A stretch of DNA of 64,000 nucleotides from Lingula anatina. Its lineage: Eukaryota; Brachiopoda; Lingulata; Lingulida; Lingulidae. Location of the stretch: contig NW_019775924.1 of the NCBI RefSeq assembly GCF_001039355.2, positions 111,796 to 175,795 of the forward strand. The letters run 5' to 3'. Made by a program: the position numbers and the translations under genes. Under the pieces are notes generated by a model. That model saw only the letters and a program-made list of their open reading frames with translations, searched no databases and was not told where the DNA came from. Shown one piece after another: positions 48,310 to 62,913 of this stretch (the stretch's first letter is position 1; every line of letters starts with the position of its first letter).

Positions 48310-49088
48310 TCGCTTACATTACAGTTGATGAGAATGACCTTAGAACTTTTGCCATCACCGTGGTGCGTGTAACAAACGCAAGGAGAGATAACAGCACTCA
48401 AAGATTTCATTTTCATTTCTTGGACGGTTTTCGTACTTTTCTACATGTACATGCACAAGATAGTTGTATTAGCACTTAAAGCTATCTGCAACAGACGGTA
48501 ATTCGTCCTGTTAATCACATTGGCAGATCAGATATATTAGGTAAAAGGAACGGACTTATCTACTCAAGGTAAGGGAATAGTTTGCCTTTCGTTTTAACCG
48601 TTATTGTTGAGAATCAGTTGCTCTTGTAATATCAATGTCTCGCTAGATTAAAAAAAAAACATTGCTAAATTGATTTTTCGTTTTGTTTTAAAAACAAATA
48701 CAACATAAATTTGTTCAAAGATTTTCCATATGGCATTCATAGTATGAAATGTAGGACCATGCCGATGGAAAACGAAATGGTCTAATGGATAGAAGCCGCT
48801 GCATCCAAGAAGAAGACCAAGTCGCAGAGACTACAAAATGCTCGATAGTGGCTTTTTTTATCTCAATTTCTCCACGCTATAGTATCCGTTCCCTTTGTTT
48901 ATCTAACGACCATCGTTCCTATCGGAAAGAAACTGTTGAGTCAAAACTTGAAGTGCCAAAGACAATGTTTCCAGCTGCAAGTATTGTATGAGGTTTGATT
49001 GAAGTTTAATATTTTTGAGAAAATAAAATTTAAACTCGCTGCCGGCTTCATCCACCCGATGAATGTAATTTTAAATATAAGGAAGGAA

Positions 49089-49090
<2 letters not shown>

Positions 49091-49141
<51 letters not shown>
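49091..49141. repeat. (TA)n microsatellite
   Basis: About 25 TA units. Confidence 0.97.
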
Positions 49142-49145
<4 letters not shown>

Positions 49146-50382
49146 TTGCGCAGGAAATCCTTTAAAGCATACTTCAAATAGTTTACCGTGTTTTACGACT
49201 CAACAGGTACTCGGCTATAAAGACGAACTGCCACGTCTCCTAGCAGATGGCGATGACGTATTTGTCAGAAAGATATTTATAAATTAGACAAACATGAGAG
49301 ACCTTTTCCAGTTGATTACATTGAACACCATATTTCCATCGACATCGTGACTCGACATTTTGTCCAAATCGGTAATGGTTCTGCTTTTACTGGATGAAAA
49401 TATTATCTGCTTATTCACACCTTCCCGGATGCTTTTCACAGCAAACAGTGTGAAATGCATGGTTTTTGTCTTCATTTATTCCTTTGCTGCCTCTCTTTCA
49501 CCGTTTTGTAAGTTCTTACTTCGGAAGCTAAACGTTTTGAGTGTGCTCTCTACTACACTATTGAAAACGCTCGGAAATTGCTCAGCTAAAGAAAGCTTCA
49601 CTCTATTAGCTTGGCTGCTTCTAATGCTAGGAGCGTGGGTCAAAATAATGTACCTGAAACCCGATGAAAACACTGCCCATACACCACGGCAGCAATGGGA
49701 TGCTAAGGCAATAGTATGCCGTTCAGTCTTATGAAACCACACCAAAAGCATCTGCATAAGTACGTTCCGTCAGTGCGGACTTTCTGCGAACAACCTTCAC
49801 AAGCCGAATAGATGTAATATGATGTAGATAGAGCATTATTCCTTTGTCCCACAAGATTTGGACCAATATTACGGCTTGGCCATTTTACTGCTACACTGTG
49901 ATCAGATCTGGCATGCACGTGCTCAAAGCCTACACTGCGTTGCGTTTATCAAAGGTCGCTCAAAGGTCATCAGATGTCGAGTGGCTTGTCGGCCACCTTG
50001 GATTTGCGCAGGTTTGTTTTTGAGTCGAAAACGCTGAAAGAGCTCACCATTCAAATTGTGGTTTAATTATGCTATTGAAGGTAACGCATGGACACACGCA
50101 CACTCTTGATAGCTATTGTTTGTAACACGGTGTTTCAGAGGGCACTCGAGAAGCAAGCACCTCTCTACTATTCGTATGTCTTTCCCATAGTCTGATGATT
50201 GTAATGTGTTGAGCCCTCATTGTCCTCTCATCTTCAGGGTACTCAGCCCCGTACCCAGCAATTTCAAAGATGGTCGTTTCCGAAAAAGTGGACCTTTTAC
50301 CATGAAACTTCCCAGTACCTAGATCAATTTTAACCCAGAGTGGGCCTTCTCCTGGCAAAAGAGCGCTTGGTTCGAACCCCCT

Positions 50383-50415
50383 CCCCCCCCCCCCCCCCCC
50401 GGGCCGGGCCCCGGG
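50383..50415. repeat. Poly-C followed by GC-only block
   Basis: A run of about 18 C followed by gggccgggccccgggc. Unusual composition; may be a low-quality read end. Confidence 0.8.
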
Positions 50416-50517
50416 CTTATAAAACTGCTGTGGTTTCGTATTTAGATATTGTTATATGTTGATGGCAGAGTTTTAAAGTGAATCTGTCTGATATCATGAT
50501 GTGTGCAAGGACACTGT

Positions 50518-50609
50518 ATGAAAACTTTCGGGAAACCCAAAAGATTTGGTGCATGAAAACTTTCCGGAAACCCAAAAGATTTGGTGCATGAAAACTTTCG
50601 GGAAACCAA
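50518..50609. repeat. 35-bp tandem repeat, 2.6 copies
   Basis: Units beginning atgaaaactttcgggaaacc and ending gatttggtgc, nearly identical. Confidence 0.9.
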
Positions 50610-51791
50610 AGCTTACAGCTGAGTGGTATTTGTCTATGAAGGTCATGCCACCACCATGGCAGGACTATCCACTTGTTTGTCTTAACTAGGAGCACAACAT
50701 CTACATATGTGTACCTGTAGGGGCCTTTGTGTCGACGCCAGCCACCAGTAACTTGAACCTACTGACATACAATTAGATTTCTGTAGGCGTGTCTTGATAG
50801 TTCTCAATTAAGTCACGCTGTAGTTCTTAAAATAACCCTATGAGAACGCAAATACCAAATTCTTGTAGACATAGGGCTTAATATTTTTGCTGTCTATTTA
50901 TGCATACTCGTAAATATTTAAAACCAGGAGAAATATCTCATATTTGACATGGACTATATTAAAACGAATTTGACAACAGTTTATGACGGCAGTTTGACAA
51001 ATGCAACAGTTTTAAACGTCTCAGTGTTTCCTGCTCACTTGGAAACGCACTTAACGGCCCACTTTTATATTGGCCAAACAGTTTTGACGCACAGTGTATT
51101 ACAACACTTAAATGACGAAGCGTCCCTCGGAGTCATGCACGAGAGAGTTCCATGTGACACAGGGTCCGGTTCCTATTGATTTGTACAGGTAAACCCCAAC
51201 CTGGATTACGAACCACTTACATGTACGTCACACTAACCCTGACCGGCACGAATCTAATAGAAATAGAAAACTTCATGTTCCTTTCTGTTACACGCACGGC
51301 ACCCAAGTGATCTTTACACCGATGTCACTGAGTACTAAGTAGGTAGCTTGCGACGTAGGTGTCAATGTGTGTATGTTTGACTTCCGTTTATTGCCAGACA
51401 GTTCTCGTGTTTCATGCGTTACATGTGTGTTAACATTTTCCTCGAACATTGCGTGGGCTTCTTCAGGTTGATGACACATCCTGAAAATGAAATATTAATA
51501 AGTGCCAATGACGTCACCAAGTTTAGGAAAGGGTACAAATTGAGGCACAAACGTCACAACGTGCATTTCAAAACGCACCGACGTAAGTGTATCCATGTTT
51601 GCCGCTTCCTAAATTCCTTAAAACTATAATTCATCAAAAGTGAAACGTATTGGCTTTCTATTGTAAAAGTTAAATTCGGGTTGTGGTTAGGCATTGAATG
51701 ATCGAAATTTAAATAAATTATGTTCTAATTCCTGTCTGTCGTCGAGGTAACGAGTTATGTCATTTCCGTATATGATGCATCACGCATCTAG

Positions 51792-51854
51792 ATAAAAGGG
51801 TTGACAACACTTCAAGTTGTTGATTCAAATATCTTGAAGCAGAAGTCACAAAAG
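51792..51854 (+). promoter_or_regulatory. Possible promoter and noncoding first exon
   Basis: ATAAAAGG at 51792-51799 is followed by a short AT-rich exon-like stretch ending AAAAG before GTGAGC at 51855, the same layout as the GM2A-like gene. No matching coding exon was found downstream, so this is weak. Confidence 0.25.
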
Positions 51855-54800
51855 GTGAGCACAATCCTTTCAGGTATTATCAGTTTGATACAAGTTAGAA
51901 AAAGTTAAAATAATGTCATTTTAAATGACATTAAAAGTGTTAATGGTAACTTCAGCTCTTTTTGACGACTGCTGGAATTTTCATACGTCGGAGAGGTTTT
52001 ACATTTCAAATGTTTTTTCCCCAAAAACAAATGCAGTCCCATTATATGTTAGGACCCAGTGTAATATATAATGGGACTGTGCACTTACTTGTTCCTGATA
52101 GAAAATGTGGTTTTCATAGGGATCAAGACTGGGAAAGTCAGGGTGATGGTGATTATGATTATTTCATTATATTTTCTTTGAATAATTTATGTTATTTTTG
52201 CTCTTTATTTATGTTTCATTTATCTATTATTTTTGTAACGCGAACAGATTCGATACTAAAATGTGACCCCAAATGTTTAAAAATCACTACATAAGCACAA
52301 ATCACCTCACCGCAGCTTTTGACCCCGGGGGGAACCTTGATATCTTTACAACTCCTCCATAAGCCTGTTCACTGCGGAAAACGAGTTCCTTAGGGTGAGT
52401 TGTATATATAGGGAGCTATATTACAATTGGAATCAGGCCAGTAAAGAGTTTGGTTTGGGGGTTCGAACGAACCACCCTTTTTGTCGAGAAAAGGTCCGTT
52501 CCAGGTAAAATTTGATCTACGCAAATGAAGGTTTCACTTTTTCAGAAATAGAAGCCCATTTAAAATAGCTGGCCACGGGCCTAAGAATGATTACAATAGG
52601 TTATGTACAACGCATGCTAGTTGGTAGTGACCTAAAATATTAATCGAACAAAAGTCAGCAGTATTAAAAAGAAATAGGTTTTGCTACGTTTTGTTAGTCA
52701 ATTTTATTGTTGTTTTTCTAATCCAAAATTGATGCTTACCCATTCGCAAGCCACCAACATTTTGAGACGACAATTTTTCTTTGTGCAGTTTTAAAGTGTT
52801 TTTACAGTCGCAAAACCATTGCACAAGGATACGATTGTATGTTTTGAGGATCTCGTGTTGGTTAGATAACCAGATTGCACGTAGAGAAATGACATTATTG
52901 AACACGTTGACCCATTCGCACGGAGACACAAATGAAATTAGTAGTTACCCTGGGGAACCAAGACATCAACTAATTGAACGTGTAAGACGATCATCGCTGC
53001 ATTTGATGATTGAGCAGGTGTCCACCACAGCAACAAACAAAGACATTGCGTGCAGGTCTGTCTAAAGATTAGGCTGGACAAAAGTGATTCTTGGCTTGCA
53101 AGAAGTAATTAATATGTACCGCTTTTGTCTACTTCATTATGTACGTAGGCCTATGTACGTTAATCATTTCAGCCTTCAAGTGACTGTATTGAAAATTGTA
53201 TTTGGTAATCGTCACGGAACGAAACAACCTATGCAGGTTATTTTTGTAGGAAGGAAATGTGTCGGTCTTTATAAGGGCGTTAACCACAAAGACTGTTCGC
53301 AGAAAGTCCACACAGACTGAACTGCTTACCAACGCAGAGGTTTTCAGCGTGGTAACAAAAAGGAAGAGAGTGGACGGTATACTATTTCAACGAGTTTGCG
53401 CGGGAGTGATGGCAAAGAGGCCACAAAGTTAAAGAATATTTGCCCAATTTCTTACTTTGCGAACAGTACGCTACGGTTCCATGTAATTTTGGGGTGCACT
53501 GTTTTCACAAAAAACCATTAGAATAAATAATTTGTATACGATTGAATAACACTGAAACTATTGCCAATTAATTAGTTGTACACTTCTAAATAATGGATAG
53601 ACCCGATATGAACTTGTAATTGTTTATAGAAGTATTGAGGTACCAGCTCAAACCCTTGTTTAACGACTTCATTCAACTCCGTGGAACTGACGCAAAATTG
53701 CCACTTTCCAGCATGTTACCTTTGTCATTATGCCCTTTTTTGTCGTTAGACAGATCATCAAGTCTTAGCGGTACATTGGATCTATCCTGTAGCTATGGAA
53801 ACATTTGGTTCTTAAAATAAAAACACTTCTCGAAGTTAAAGGCATTATAAAAATAAGGTTTTGACTACCAACTGTGGAAGCGCGGTTTAGCGTTATCGGT
53901 GTGGCAGATTCCAAGCTCCCCGTGTTAAGACTGGTTTCAGCTTTATCCCCACAGACAAACATTTTAGCTATTTAAAAATCACTTTTGTTTTCAATTAAAA
54001 CGAAGCAAACGTATGCACTTTGATGTTGAGCACAATACAGGAAACGAATCTCTTTGCATTCTCTCAGTAGATAACCTCTCGACATTTTACGTTTTGTTGA
54101 CATTAACAGAAATATCTGTACTTTGTGAGGGACCTTTCTTGACTTTTCGCCTTAGGTGCACAAGTTTACATGGCTGTGCTATTCAAACGTTTCTATGTCT
54201 AATTACTAGGCTGTTCTTCTTAACAGACGAACAAACATTTTACATTTATACGGTTTATCTTTAAATACGCCGCCGAAGCTCATACATTTGTTCGACTTTC
54301 ACTCCATCTAACAAAGACATTAGTTGAATTGACTGAATAGATTAAGCTCGACCAGGTCTCGGACTTCAGTACGTTTGGGGACTTTCTCTCACCGTATATC
54401 TACCTTTTTGTCGTGTGCAGCGACTCGAGTATAAACTATTTACAAATCGTATTGAATTTCGTGCTTGAGCATTTATTAAACATCGAGTTTAAACTAACTT
54501 ACAAATTGCCTATAGAGGCAAGAGGCCGCATTCAATGTGTCATTTGCAGTGAAAATCAGACAGAAAATTACGCGTCTTTACAAAGCCATTTTGCCCATTA
54601 GCTAAATCATGTGTAGGCTTCACTTAGGTATAATAAACTGGAGACAAAGCTTGGTCAAAGCGTTGCGTTTCCTTGAATTACAGGAAATTACAGTTAAAGA
54701 ACTAATGAATGGTCCCTTTGGGAATTCTTTGATTTGGTTTCAGCGTCTCAGATAAACTGACAATTAAAAGGATAAACGTTGTTTTCGAAGGTTTTTTTAG

Positions 54801-57800
54801 TATTTCCGCTAGATTAAGACCATATATATAAAACTTATTCTCCAGTAGTATTTGAATTAAAAAAGACAATTGTATGATCTGGTTCACCAGTGAGAACCCT
54901 TTTCACCCATATGTTATTGTAGTTCCTATCGCTTCTTTGTGAACATTTTAGCTACTCAATCGACACCTAGTGGTATCATACAGTTATGTTTATCCTGCAG
55001 TAAGCATTAACACATAGATACTAATATTATGTTAACGTCGTTAATAAGTGTACTTATGATATTTTTGAAAAAGATACTGCACTTTTACATTTGTTTACAT
55101 CACTGCTCCATCAATATCTGGTTAACAACGGTCTGGTTCATTGTTTGCAAAAGGCCGCCTTCTGCACGTTTTCAAACAAGTTCTATAAATTGTCGCATTC
55201 TAAATGACTTTGATTTTGTTTTAAGACACAATTAACTCTCATACGAGGAATGTTGGTTTTGAGCTAAATTAATGATGCAAGCACGACCTCACCCCAAAGT
55301 TTTTAGTATGGTTTTGATAGGACTCTTAACTCATTTTAGAAACCATCAGTGTACCAAATTTCATTTTAATTCATTTCAACAATTAAATTGATAGTCATTA
55401 AATCCCATTGAATATGTTTTTGGACTGCATTGACTTTATCACAAACCAACTTTTTTTTTAAGTTACAAAAATTATTATTATTATTATTATTATTATTATG
55501 AGAGTGGAAACCATCAGAGACAGCCTGGAACGAGCCTATCATATCGTGACGCCACGCGAGACGAGAAGACGTTCGAAATTCCACGTGAGTCGAGGGTTAC
55601 TTTATAGTAATTAAATCGATGAAAATGTCTGTACCAAGTATCTTGTCTTAGAAACAGTGCGAAGGCAGCACGCAAAGCTTGGGTTTATACGTACTGAACC
55701 TGAGAGAAAACAACCAGAAAGATATCCGTGGATAAATTCACAGTCCTTGTTCGTTGCTGCACTATACTCTCGCGAGACTTCTATTATTTCTAAGCACACT
55801 TTCCTCCAAATCCGGCAAAATCCTGTGTAATTTTATGCCAAGTCCAGACACTTTGCACTATCTCGGATGATTCCCATCATGAGCATGGCTCATAGGACAA
55901 TTAACACGCCTGGGATCATAATGCTCGACAATAGGAGATAACATGATTGCTTGGTCACGCTTCTTTGCGACTGAACGGTCTTGTTCCACGTGCAGCCTGC
56001 AAAAGCCACGTGTCTCGTGTAATTACTTTTTTCGCGGTGTTCAACGACAGGTCTTTGACAGATCTGTGGTCTGAATTCAAGGAAAGGAGCTTGAAAAAAG
56101 GTTTCGTGACATACAAAGTCACTATCACTCTTCCGTCTTCACGGGATAGATTTATCACTTGTCACACGCACACGACATGCATTGGTAGATGGTTCATGGC
56201 CCATGTCCATCCAATCATATGTGTATCAGCACCCTGGTTCCCGTTCCCTAGTTTTATTACAGACACTCGTCAAACTGCACAAATAAATATAAAACTTTTG
56301 AATCTAAACTCAAAAACATATATGCTTTTTATGGAAGCCTTTAACCTACATGCCCCCCCCCCACCACCACCACCACCACCAAAATAAAAAAAATGCTGCG
56401 CAAATGTGCCATTGATTTTAATACCTGGTTTGATATGCTTACTGTAGAAGGTTCTTCACATTCGTTTACATGCAAGCCGCATGTGAAATGTCAGGTTTCA
56501 TGTTGTGTTTTGTTACACAGGGTCATTCCGGGAAATGTATAAATTGAGCATCACGTTCTTCTCCGCGTTATTCTGTAAAGGCATATTCAGATCAGGCCTT
56601 AGATACGGCAGAGGAGTATTTGTTTAACCTTTCACTTATTTTGATATTATTCGGTAATTATTATTGCCTGACTGGACATAGACATTGTTTTAGGCTTTGC
56701 GACAAAAGCGGAAACCATGGCATAACAAATATTGGCACAGCAGAGATTCAGCGTCGTATTAGGAAGACATGGAAAAACATAACTGAAGCTGACGTTACAC
56801 CGTTTTTTATTATCAAGAAATAATTATATTGAAATATTTTTTCTTTGTGCTGTGGCGTATCTAAAATAAACAACTTCCAATAGTACGATTATTTAATTTG
56901 AACGATTTTTCCGTCGCCACTTCTTAATTGCACATGGTTCTGCGATTTTTGGAGGAGCTATCGCGTTAGTGCACACTGTGTACTGGGCACATTTCTGGGA
57001 AAATTGGCAGGTTCTGGTTTTGAACATCGAGATTTGATCCATATTTCTTGAGTCTAGACACATGCAGTTGCACAGGGACCATTCCTTGTAATCCTATGCT
57101 ACAGTGATTTTAACTGTGGACAACTTTGTGACCCGCTATGCCAACACCATATCTACATGAAAGACGGCACCAGGTTTTCGTGGCATGATGGTGTGTATAG
57201 GAATTCGTCAAACTCCTTGTAATTGTAATTTTGAATGGTTCTGTCCTGTTTTATTATTTAAGATATGTTCCTAATACGGCATTTTATGCATTCATTAAGA
57301 AACAGTTTGTTTTGTTTTATACAAAATATTGGTTTGATTTAAGTGCTGTATATACAACTTTATCCATTGTAACGTATGCATCTACATGGGTACAAAGGAA
57401 TGCAAATATATATAAATATGAATTATGCTCAATAGTGATATTGTATGACTCCTTGTATGAAAAAAAAATACAAAACATATTTGGCAGAGCCCAAATGGCT
57501 CTACCTACTCTACTGTATATATGATTGGCATTTTGACCTTTATAATTCACGTTTTAAATTGGACAGCAGTGTGCTTATGTCATTAGTACGAAAAATGCAA
57601 AAGTAATTTTTGCTATTGAACGTAATTATTTAAGTTTTGCGTTATCATGAAACGCACGCGTCAAAACAAGGTTTAATGACAGAGATTATACTGTGTAATG
57701 TGGTAATGATTAGGTTCATTTTGTTTGGCCACTGACAGTGTATTCCTTGGCCTCAGTTCCCATTCATTATAGCGACACATTGGCACCTCATTAACGCATA

Positions 57801-59190
57801 ACATAAGCTTAACATTGACCTGCTATAATCCCAATATTTCCTACGCCAATATTTTGTGAGATAAATACTTTGTATGGAAAGTTCAGAAAACATAATGTGA
57901 TGATGTGTTTGTTTCTGATATCTTGCAAGAATATCACTGAAGCCCAACTTGTGCTTGATAAGTAAGTGGTGATATTTATGCAAAAAGATGATATTTTAAA
58001 TTCCCTTCACCCACATCGTCCGGCCATGGTAGTGTGGGATTTCTCATCGATGAAATGAATTATCGGTTGCACACAGATTTATCAAAATGCCATATTTTAA
58101 GTGCCAGATCATTCTTATTTTTGTTTAAAATAGCACATGGTGTAGACTATATGTCGATACGAACTCATCATACGTTTTCAGTTACATATGTTGTGATTAT
58201 CTCGAAAGTAATTACAGACGATATGATATACAGTGTATGGAGCAAAATACAGAAAGCATGTATATTTTTCGAAGTGAATCTTATTACAATCAGTGATTAT
58301 AGTTCTAATTTTTACTTCTGGAAGTACCCTATTATTTTAAAAATAAAAAAGTCCAATGCAGCAATTGTGCGGTTCAGGCAAATGAAACTGAATCATAAAG
58401 ATGACAAATAGTCCAGGAATTGCAAATTGAAGCACGCTTGATATATAAAGGTATCTATTTTATGCTCTCATGTCGGGTCCCTTTATGTTGTCTGTGGGAC
58501 CCACAGGGCGACCCACACACTGTTATAGATTATCTTAGTCAGCACCACTATCAGAGGCTCAAAATGGGAGAAATCACAAAGTTTCCTCTATTGAGTGTTT
58601 TTGTGAAAAAGTGCACAGTAAAATGGCGTCATTTAAACCCAGTTTATGCAATTGCAGGCTCGTGGCCGAATGTTCCGATGACATTGTTTGTCGACAAAGG
58701 AACATCTCGGACTCGAGGTCTTTTTAAAATTCTAATCATCTTCAGAAAAACAAACCAATATCAAGAGCGCGGACCGCAAATCCGCTAGTTAGACCCTGTA
58801 ACTTATGGTTTGAGTGCCAATTGTTTACATAAAAAGTGTATTTGTTTCATAGGGTAAGATCAGTCTAAAATCTGCTGAATGTATTTTTCTTGTCGTTTAC
58901 TACTGAATGTATTTAGGTTTATAGCTCATAGACGTGTTTCGGTCCGTGTTCCAGCATATAAGAAGGTACAGGTATTCTTAACCACGTAGGTGTCTGCTCA
59001 CATAAAGGACAACAATACAACAATGTTTAAACACTCTAAAACTGGTAATAAAAATGCCTCCAACTGACTTGCATGCACTTTGATATGAAATCTGACACGT
59101 ATTTGATGGGGTTGCAGTAAAATTAAACAGTCACTGCATCTCTTATGAATTCACAGTGGATTTAGGAAGAACCAGCACATCGCTAACTAC
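51855..59190. other. AT-rich intergenic region
   Basis: A small hairpin lies at 52034-52079 (cagtcccattatat / atataatgggactg). ATT (55476-55498) and CCA (56361-56380) microsatellites are present. A possible 3' exon at about 56693-56823 ends in TAA with AATAAA at 56865, but it has no identifiable upstream exons. Otherwise only chance open frames. Confidence 0.4.
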
Positions 59191-59437
59191 TCTTTATTTT
59201 GACGGGAAAAGTGCCATAAAACGGATTTTCCTGGGGTAAACGCCGATGAACCCATACTTACCGATGGTGAATGAATCAGTTCCGAAATTCAAAGTTAGTT
59301 GATCGTTTTTTTAAGTGTGCTTTTGTAAGATAATTACGGTGGGTAGTCATCAATGAAGGTCCAGGTCGTTTTCTATGTGTTGTTTACAATGTATTTATTC
59401 TGATATTTGAGCTTCATATGAAGAATTATTACCCCTT
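59191..59437. repeat. Dispersed repeat, copy 1
   Basis: gtgccataaaacggattttc, ggtaaacgccgatgaaccca, ttcaaagttagttgatcg and ttctatgtgttgttta match the segment at 63190-63525 in the same order. Confidence 0.7.
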
Positions 59438-59663
59438 TAAGTTATTTGCACGAACCTGGTGTATTGTAGGTAAAAAAAGGCAAGAAGTGCACATGATAAA
59501 GTACTTTTTTATTATATCAAAGAATTATAGTTGTTATTACGGTTGAGGAATTTTATGAAAATGCATCTGATATCTAAACTGATATTAATTCCACTTAATG
59601 TGTTAATGATAATTCTTTAAAGAATGGCGCATCACAATGCAGGCAAGGTTTAAGCCTTAATTG

Positions 59664-59666
<3 letters not shown>

Positions 59667-59742
<76 letters not shown>
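59667..59742. repeat. (TC)n(AT)n compound microsatellite
   Basis: CT run followed by AT run. Confidence 0.97.
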
Positions 59743-59746
<4 letters not shown>

Positions 59747-62669
59747 GTAAAAACGTTTTACCTGTACGAGTAATATTATATATAATAAAAAAAAAAAAAG
59801 AACAGCAACATTTTGCCCCGACCGGTTTCTTTCTTTCTTCAGGGGGTTTTTGATCATTCAGGGTAGCCTTCTCATTAGACGCTGATTACATTCCATGGGC
59901 GGATTATGTAAGGTACACTTTCCTGTCTGATGCAGCGTCCTAGGGGTCATCCGTTAATCACTTCAGGTCAAACCTTTTAAGACACGTGAATAAATCTAAT
60001 TACAGCAGTCAGGACTGGTCCTGCTGCGTCAGTATCGCACCGATCTGTTGTGCTGCGTTACTTAGCGAATACTAATTGGTTTGCTTATCAACTATATAGC
60101 GTTGAACGGCTGCTGTTTGGCTTGTTACAAGTGCCTAATATGTCATTTAATCTAACATTACTGTCGAGAAATTTGACCGTGAGCAAAATGGAATGCTTTC
60201 CCAAAAATGCTTAAATTTTTAATGTAAATAAAAAAGCTGCACATTACGACAGATATCCGTAATGCGTTTTGAATGCCATTATGTAGAAGCATCTGTTTTT
60301 TAGTTCCAGTAACGTTAATTTGCAAGTTTTACTGTCTGTGCAGTTCGGTGTAAGTCAGCAGTTTTGAATACCACTGGATAGTTCAGTAAGTTTTTGGCAT
60401 GTTTTGAATGCCTGAAATTGGATAAATGAATCCTATATGTAGATGGAAGCAAACATGTCAGAATCACAATGCTGTGCGGAGTTACGTGAGATATATCCTG
60501 AAAACTTCCAGGAAAAACAATTCATCGTCTGATAAGACAACTAATCGTTCGTAGAATTTGAACCAATGGGCTTTCTAGATATTTTATAAATGAATTATGT
60601 CATTTCGTATTAATCGTGTTTCAGTAGGCGATCAATAGGAGCGAACGTGTTGATGAAGCCGTGCTTTTAAAAGAATACAAACAAAAGTAAATCTGTAAAC
60701 AGCTGCTTTTTTTCAAGACAGCTGCTGTCAATCTAAAGGTAAGGGTAGATTATGTGATTCACCTTTTGTCTTGCAGCTCTTGCTTTGTAAACTAGCGCTA
60801 GCAGCAAAGTCTCACTGATTTTTGCCGGATAGTAAGCTGGTTTCCTAAAGTGGATATTGAATTCTGCATTTTGAATTATGGAATATCCTTTTGATTACAA
60901 ATGCACGATTACACCTCATTTATGTTCGATTGGAACTGGAATACGGTAAGTGACGGTGAGATGACATGGAATATGATACTTTTTTACATTAGCTGCTCCT
61001 TTTTGAGTACTGAAAGTGCGACTTTGTTGGAACATTGAAGCAGATAAAGTCGTCATATCATACATGACACATATAAAAGGATTTCATCACTTCAGTTAAG
61101 GGACACTCCCGTTTAAGCGAAAAGAACAAAACCCTTTTCGGCAAAAATTATGTTTCCTAGATACCGTTGTATATCCCTTCTGGGTAATAAAATTCCTTTT
61201 TTTGTTTCAACCGTTATGGTCAATCAATCTATAGATCTGATTAATGTTATTGAAGCCCAATAAAAGCAGTGGCTCACTAATGGTGTATGTTATTGAATTT
61301 TTGTTTGTTTACAAAAGCTGTATCCAGAAAAAATGTGATAAAAATTTATTTTAAAACAATACATTACCCATCTGACTTTAGAGCAACATGATTTTGCTAA
61401 AGAGTTTTTTACTCGTATTAACTTTGGAGAGGTTTATCTACACTGGTCAAGTCATGACTTTAACCCTTCTAATTTACTGGTTAATGCAAGCATCTCGTCA
61501 TTTCAATCAGACACTGGGCTAACGTACGTGTAGAACCAATGTGGACAATATTGCATAGAAACATGCGTCCTGGGCGCTACTAAAACCCCAACTCTCTTTG
61601 ATGAGCTACACCAGAAAGTGATACCAATTAACTCCCAAGAGGTACGACTACTATTTATAAGAGCTGACACTGGAAAAGCATGCTTGCATTACTAACTTTA
61701 TCAAAGTGCACCCCGCACAGCGAGTTGACCGATGCCTTGACGCACGTATTCCGGAAGGGCAATTCCTTACGGACAATTCTAACTATTCCTTACCGTCTAG
61801 TCCATTCAACCGAATCTGAGTCAATTCAAATGATATAGAGACAGTGTGTGACTCGTTTGGAACACACCTTCAACATTCTATTGACATGTCGATATGGGAG
61901 GTAATGGGTATTTACACGGCAATATGTCACCCATGGGTAATCTTAGAGGAAGAGCTATATTTATAGACACATTTTCACCTGACCACTTCACTCTGTTTAC
62001 TACCCGAGCTTCCTCTTTTCCAGTGTTCGTAAGCTTTGGACCAACTCTTTGACCATTGACTTTATGAAGTGGGCTGCATCTTGCTCTATTGAGGAAGAGA
62101 AAAAGTACTAGACTTGTAATATACTACTGTATGTTTTGGTAGTACAAGATAAGCCGTTATCGACAAAGAAAATGCTTTTTATTAGGTCATTTTGTATAAG
62201 GAGATGATCCCGATTAGATTATCAGTCTGTCTGCTCAATACCTTTTTGAAAGTACGTACGGGTTTGCTTTATATTTCAGTTGCCTGGACCAAAAAGCCAT
62301 TTCCACGTCTATACGTGCTGGATCCTTGACTTAATGATTAATTACCCTGGAATGTATTGACTCAGACGGCTTCCTGCCTCAACTGTCAATATTTGCACTT
62401 GACCCCTAACCCCGCCCATTGTCACAAAAGGACGAACGCATACACATTATTCGATGCACACGACCCACGTGGCTGTATTATAGCATATCTGTCCGATACG
62501 GCTGGGTAGCTCTTTAATGACGCTTAATAGAGCATTGCACAGGAATAGACGGTCCGGATAGTACTAGTCAAAGCCTAGTGAGTCACTTAACGTAGAGATG
62601 TGACAAACAAGTACGGTTCTTTGGGTTTCTTTTTAATTGGGGCGACATGTGACGTTATAGGTCTGGCAG
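59743..62669. other. Intergenic, nothing firm
   Basis: Mixed-composition sequence. A possible short 5' exon at 60878-60945 (ATG ... before GTAAGT) has no signal peptide and no partner exon. Confidence 0.4.
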
Positions 62670-62676
62670 TATATAA
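62670..62676 (+). promoter_or_regulatory. TATA box of a gene running off the right edge
   Basis: TATATAA, followed about 30 bases on by a likely transcription start and an exon ending at 62765 (CAACACAAG before GTAAAT). Confidence 0.45.
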
Positions 62677-62913
62677 CACGATTTTCCGTACTGGCTTTTA
62701 TTGAAGTCATGACGCGTGTTTATCAGAGAGCTAGCCTGGAGTATGGACTATCACTGCAACACAAGGTAAATTTTTATTTGATTTTTTAGTAACTCTCAAG
62801 ACTGTCGAAAAGGCACAATTCCAGAAAGCTCAGTCAGAATTTCTTAAAGACGTTTGCTTTGTTTAATTAAAGAATGATGTTATTTGGATAACGTTTTCAT
62901 GCATCTTCCGTAG

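Larger units (their letters stand above)
44352..51790. other. Gene-poor intergenic region
   Basis: No spliced gene is recognised. It holds an AAT run (44706-44720), a poly-A (46102-46123), a fold-back MITE (48062-48309), a TA microsatellite (49091-49141), a poly-C/GC block (50383-50415) and a 35-bp tandem repeat (50518-50609). Several open frames of 60-124 codons occur on both strands without supporting splice sites or family motifs. Confidence 0.45.

Noticed and set aside
49360..49734. Plus-strand frame of 124 codons, overlapping a 93-codon minus frame
   Set aside because: Starts at TTG-type or weak codons, no homology that I recognise, and both strands are open by chance.
50113..50358. Minus-strand frame of 81 codons with protein-like composition
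   Set aside because: No ATG in good context, no splice partner, borders a poly-C artefact, and I recognise no motif.
57067..57219. Cysteine-containing frame (NCGQLCDPLC ... SWHDGVYRN)
   Set aside because: Could be an exon remnant, but it lacks a clear acceptor, donor and partner exons.
58034..58788. Two successive open frames of 125 and 122 codons
   Set aside because: AT-rich, no domain or splice context; they look like chance frames.
60878..60945. Possible 5' exon ending at a GTAAGT donor
   Set aside because: The peptide has no signal sequence and no following exon was found.
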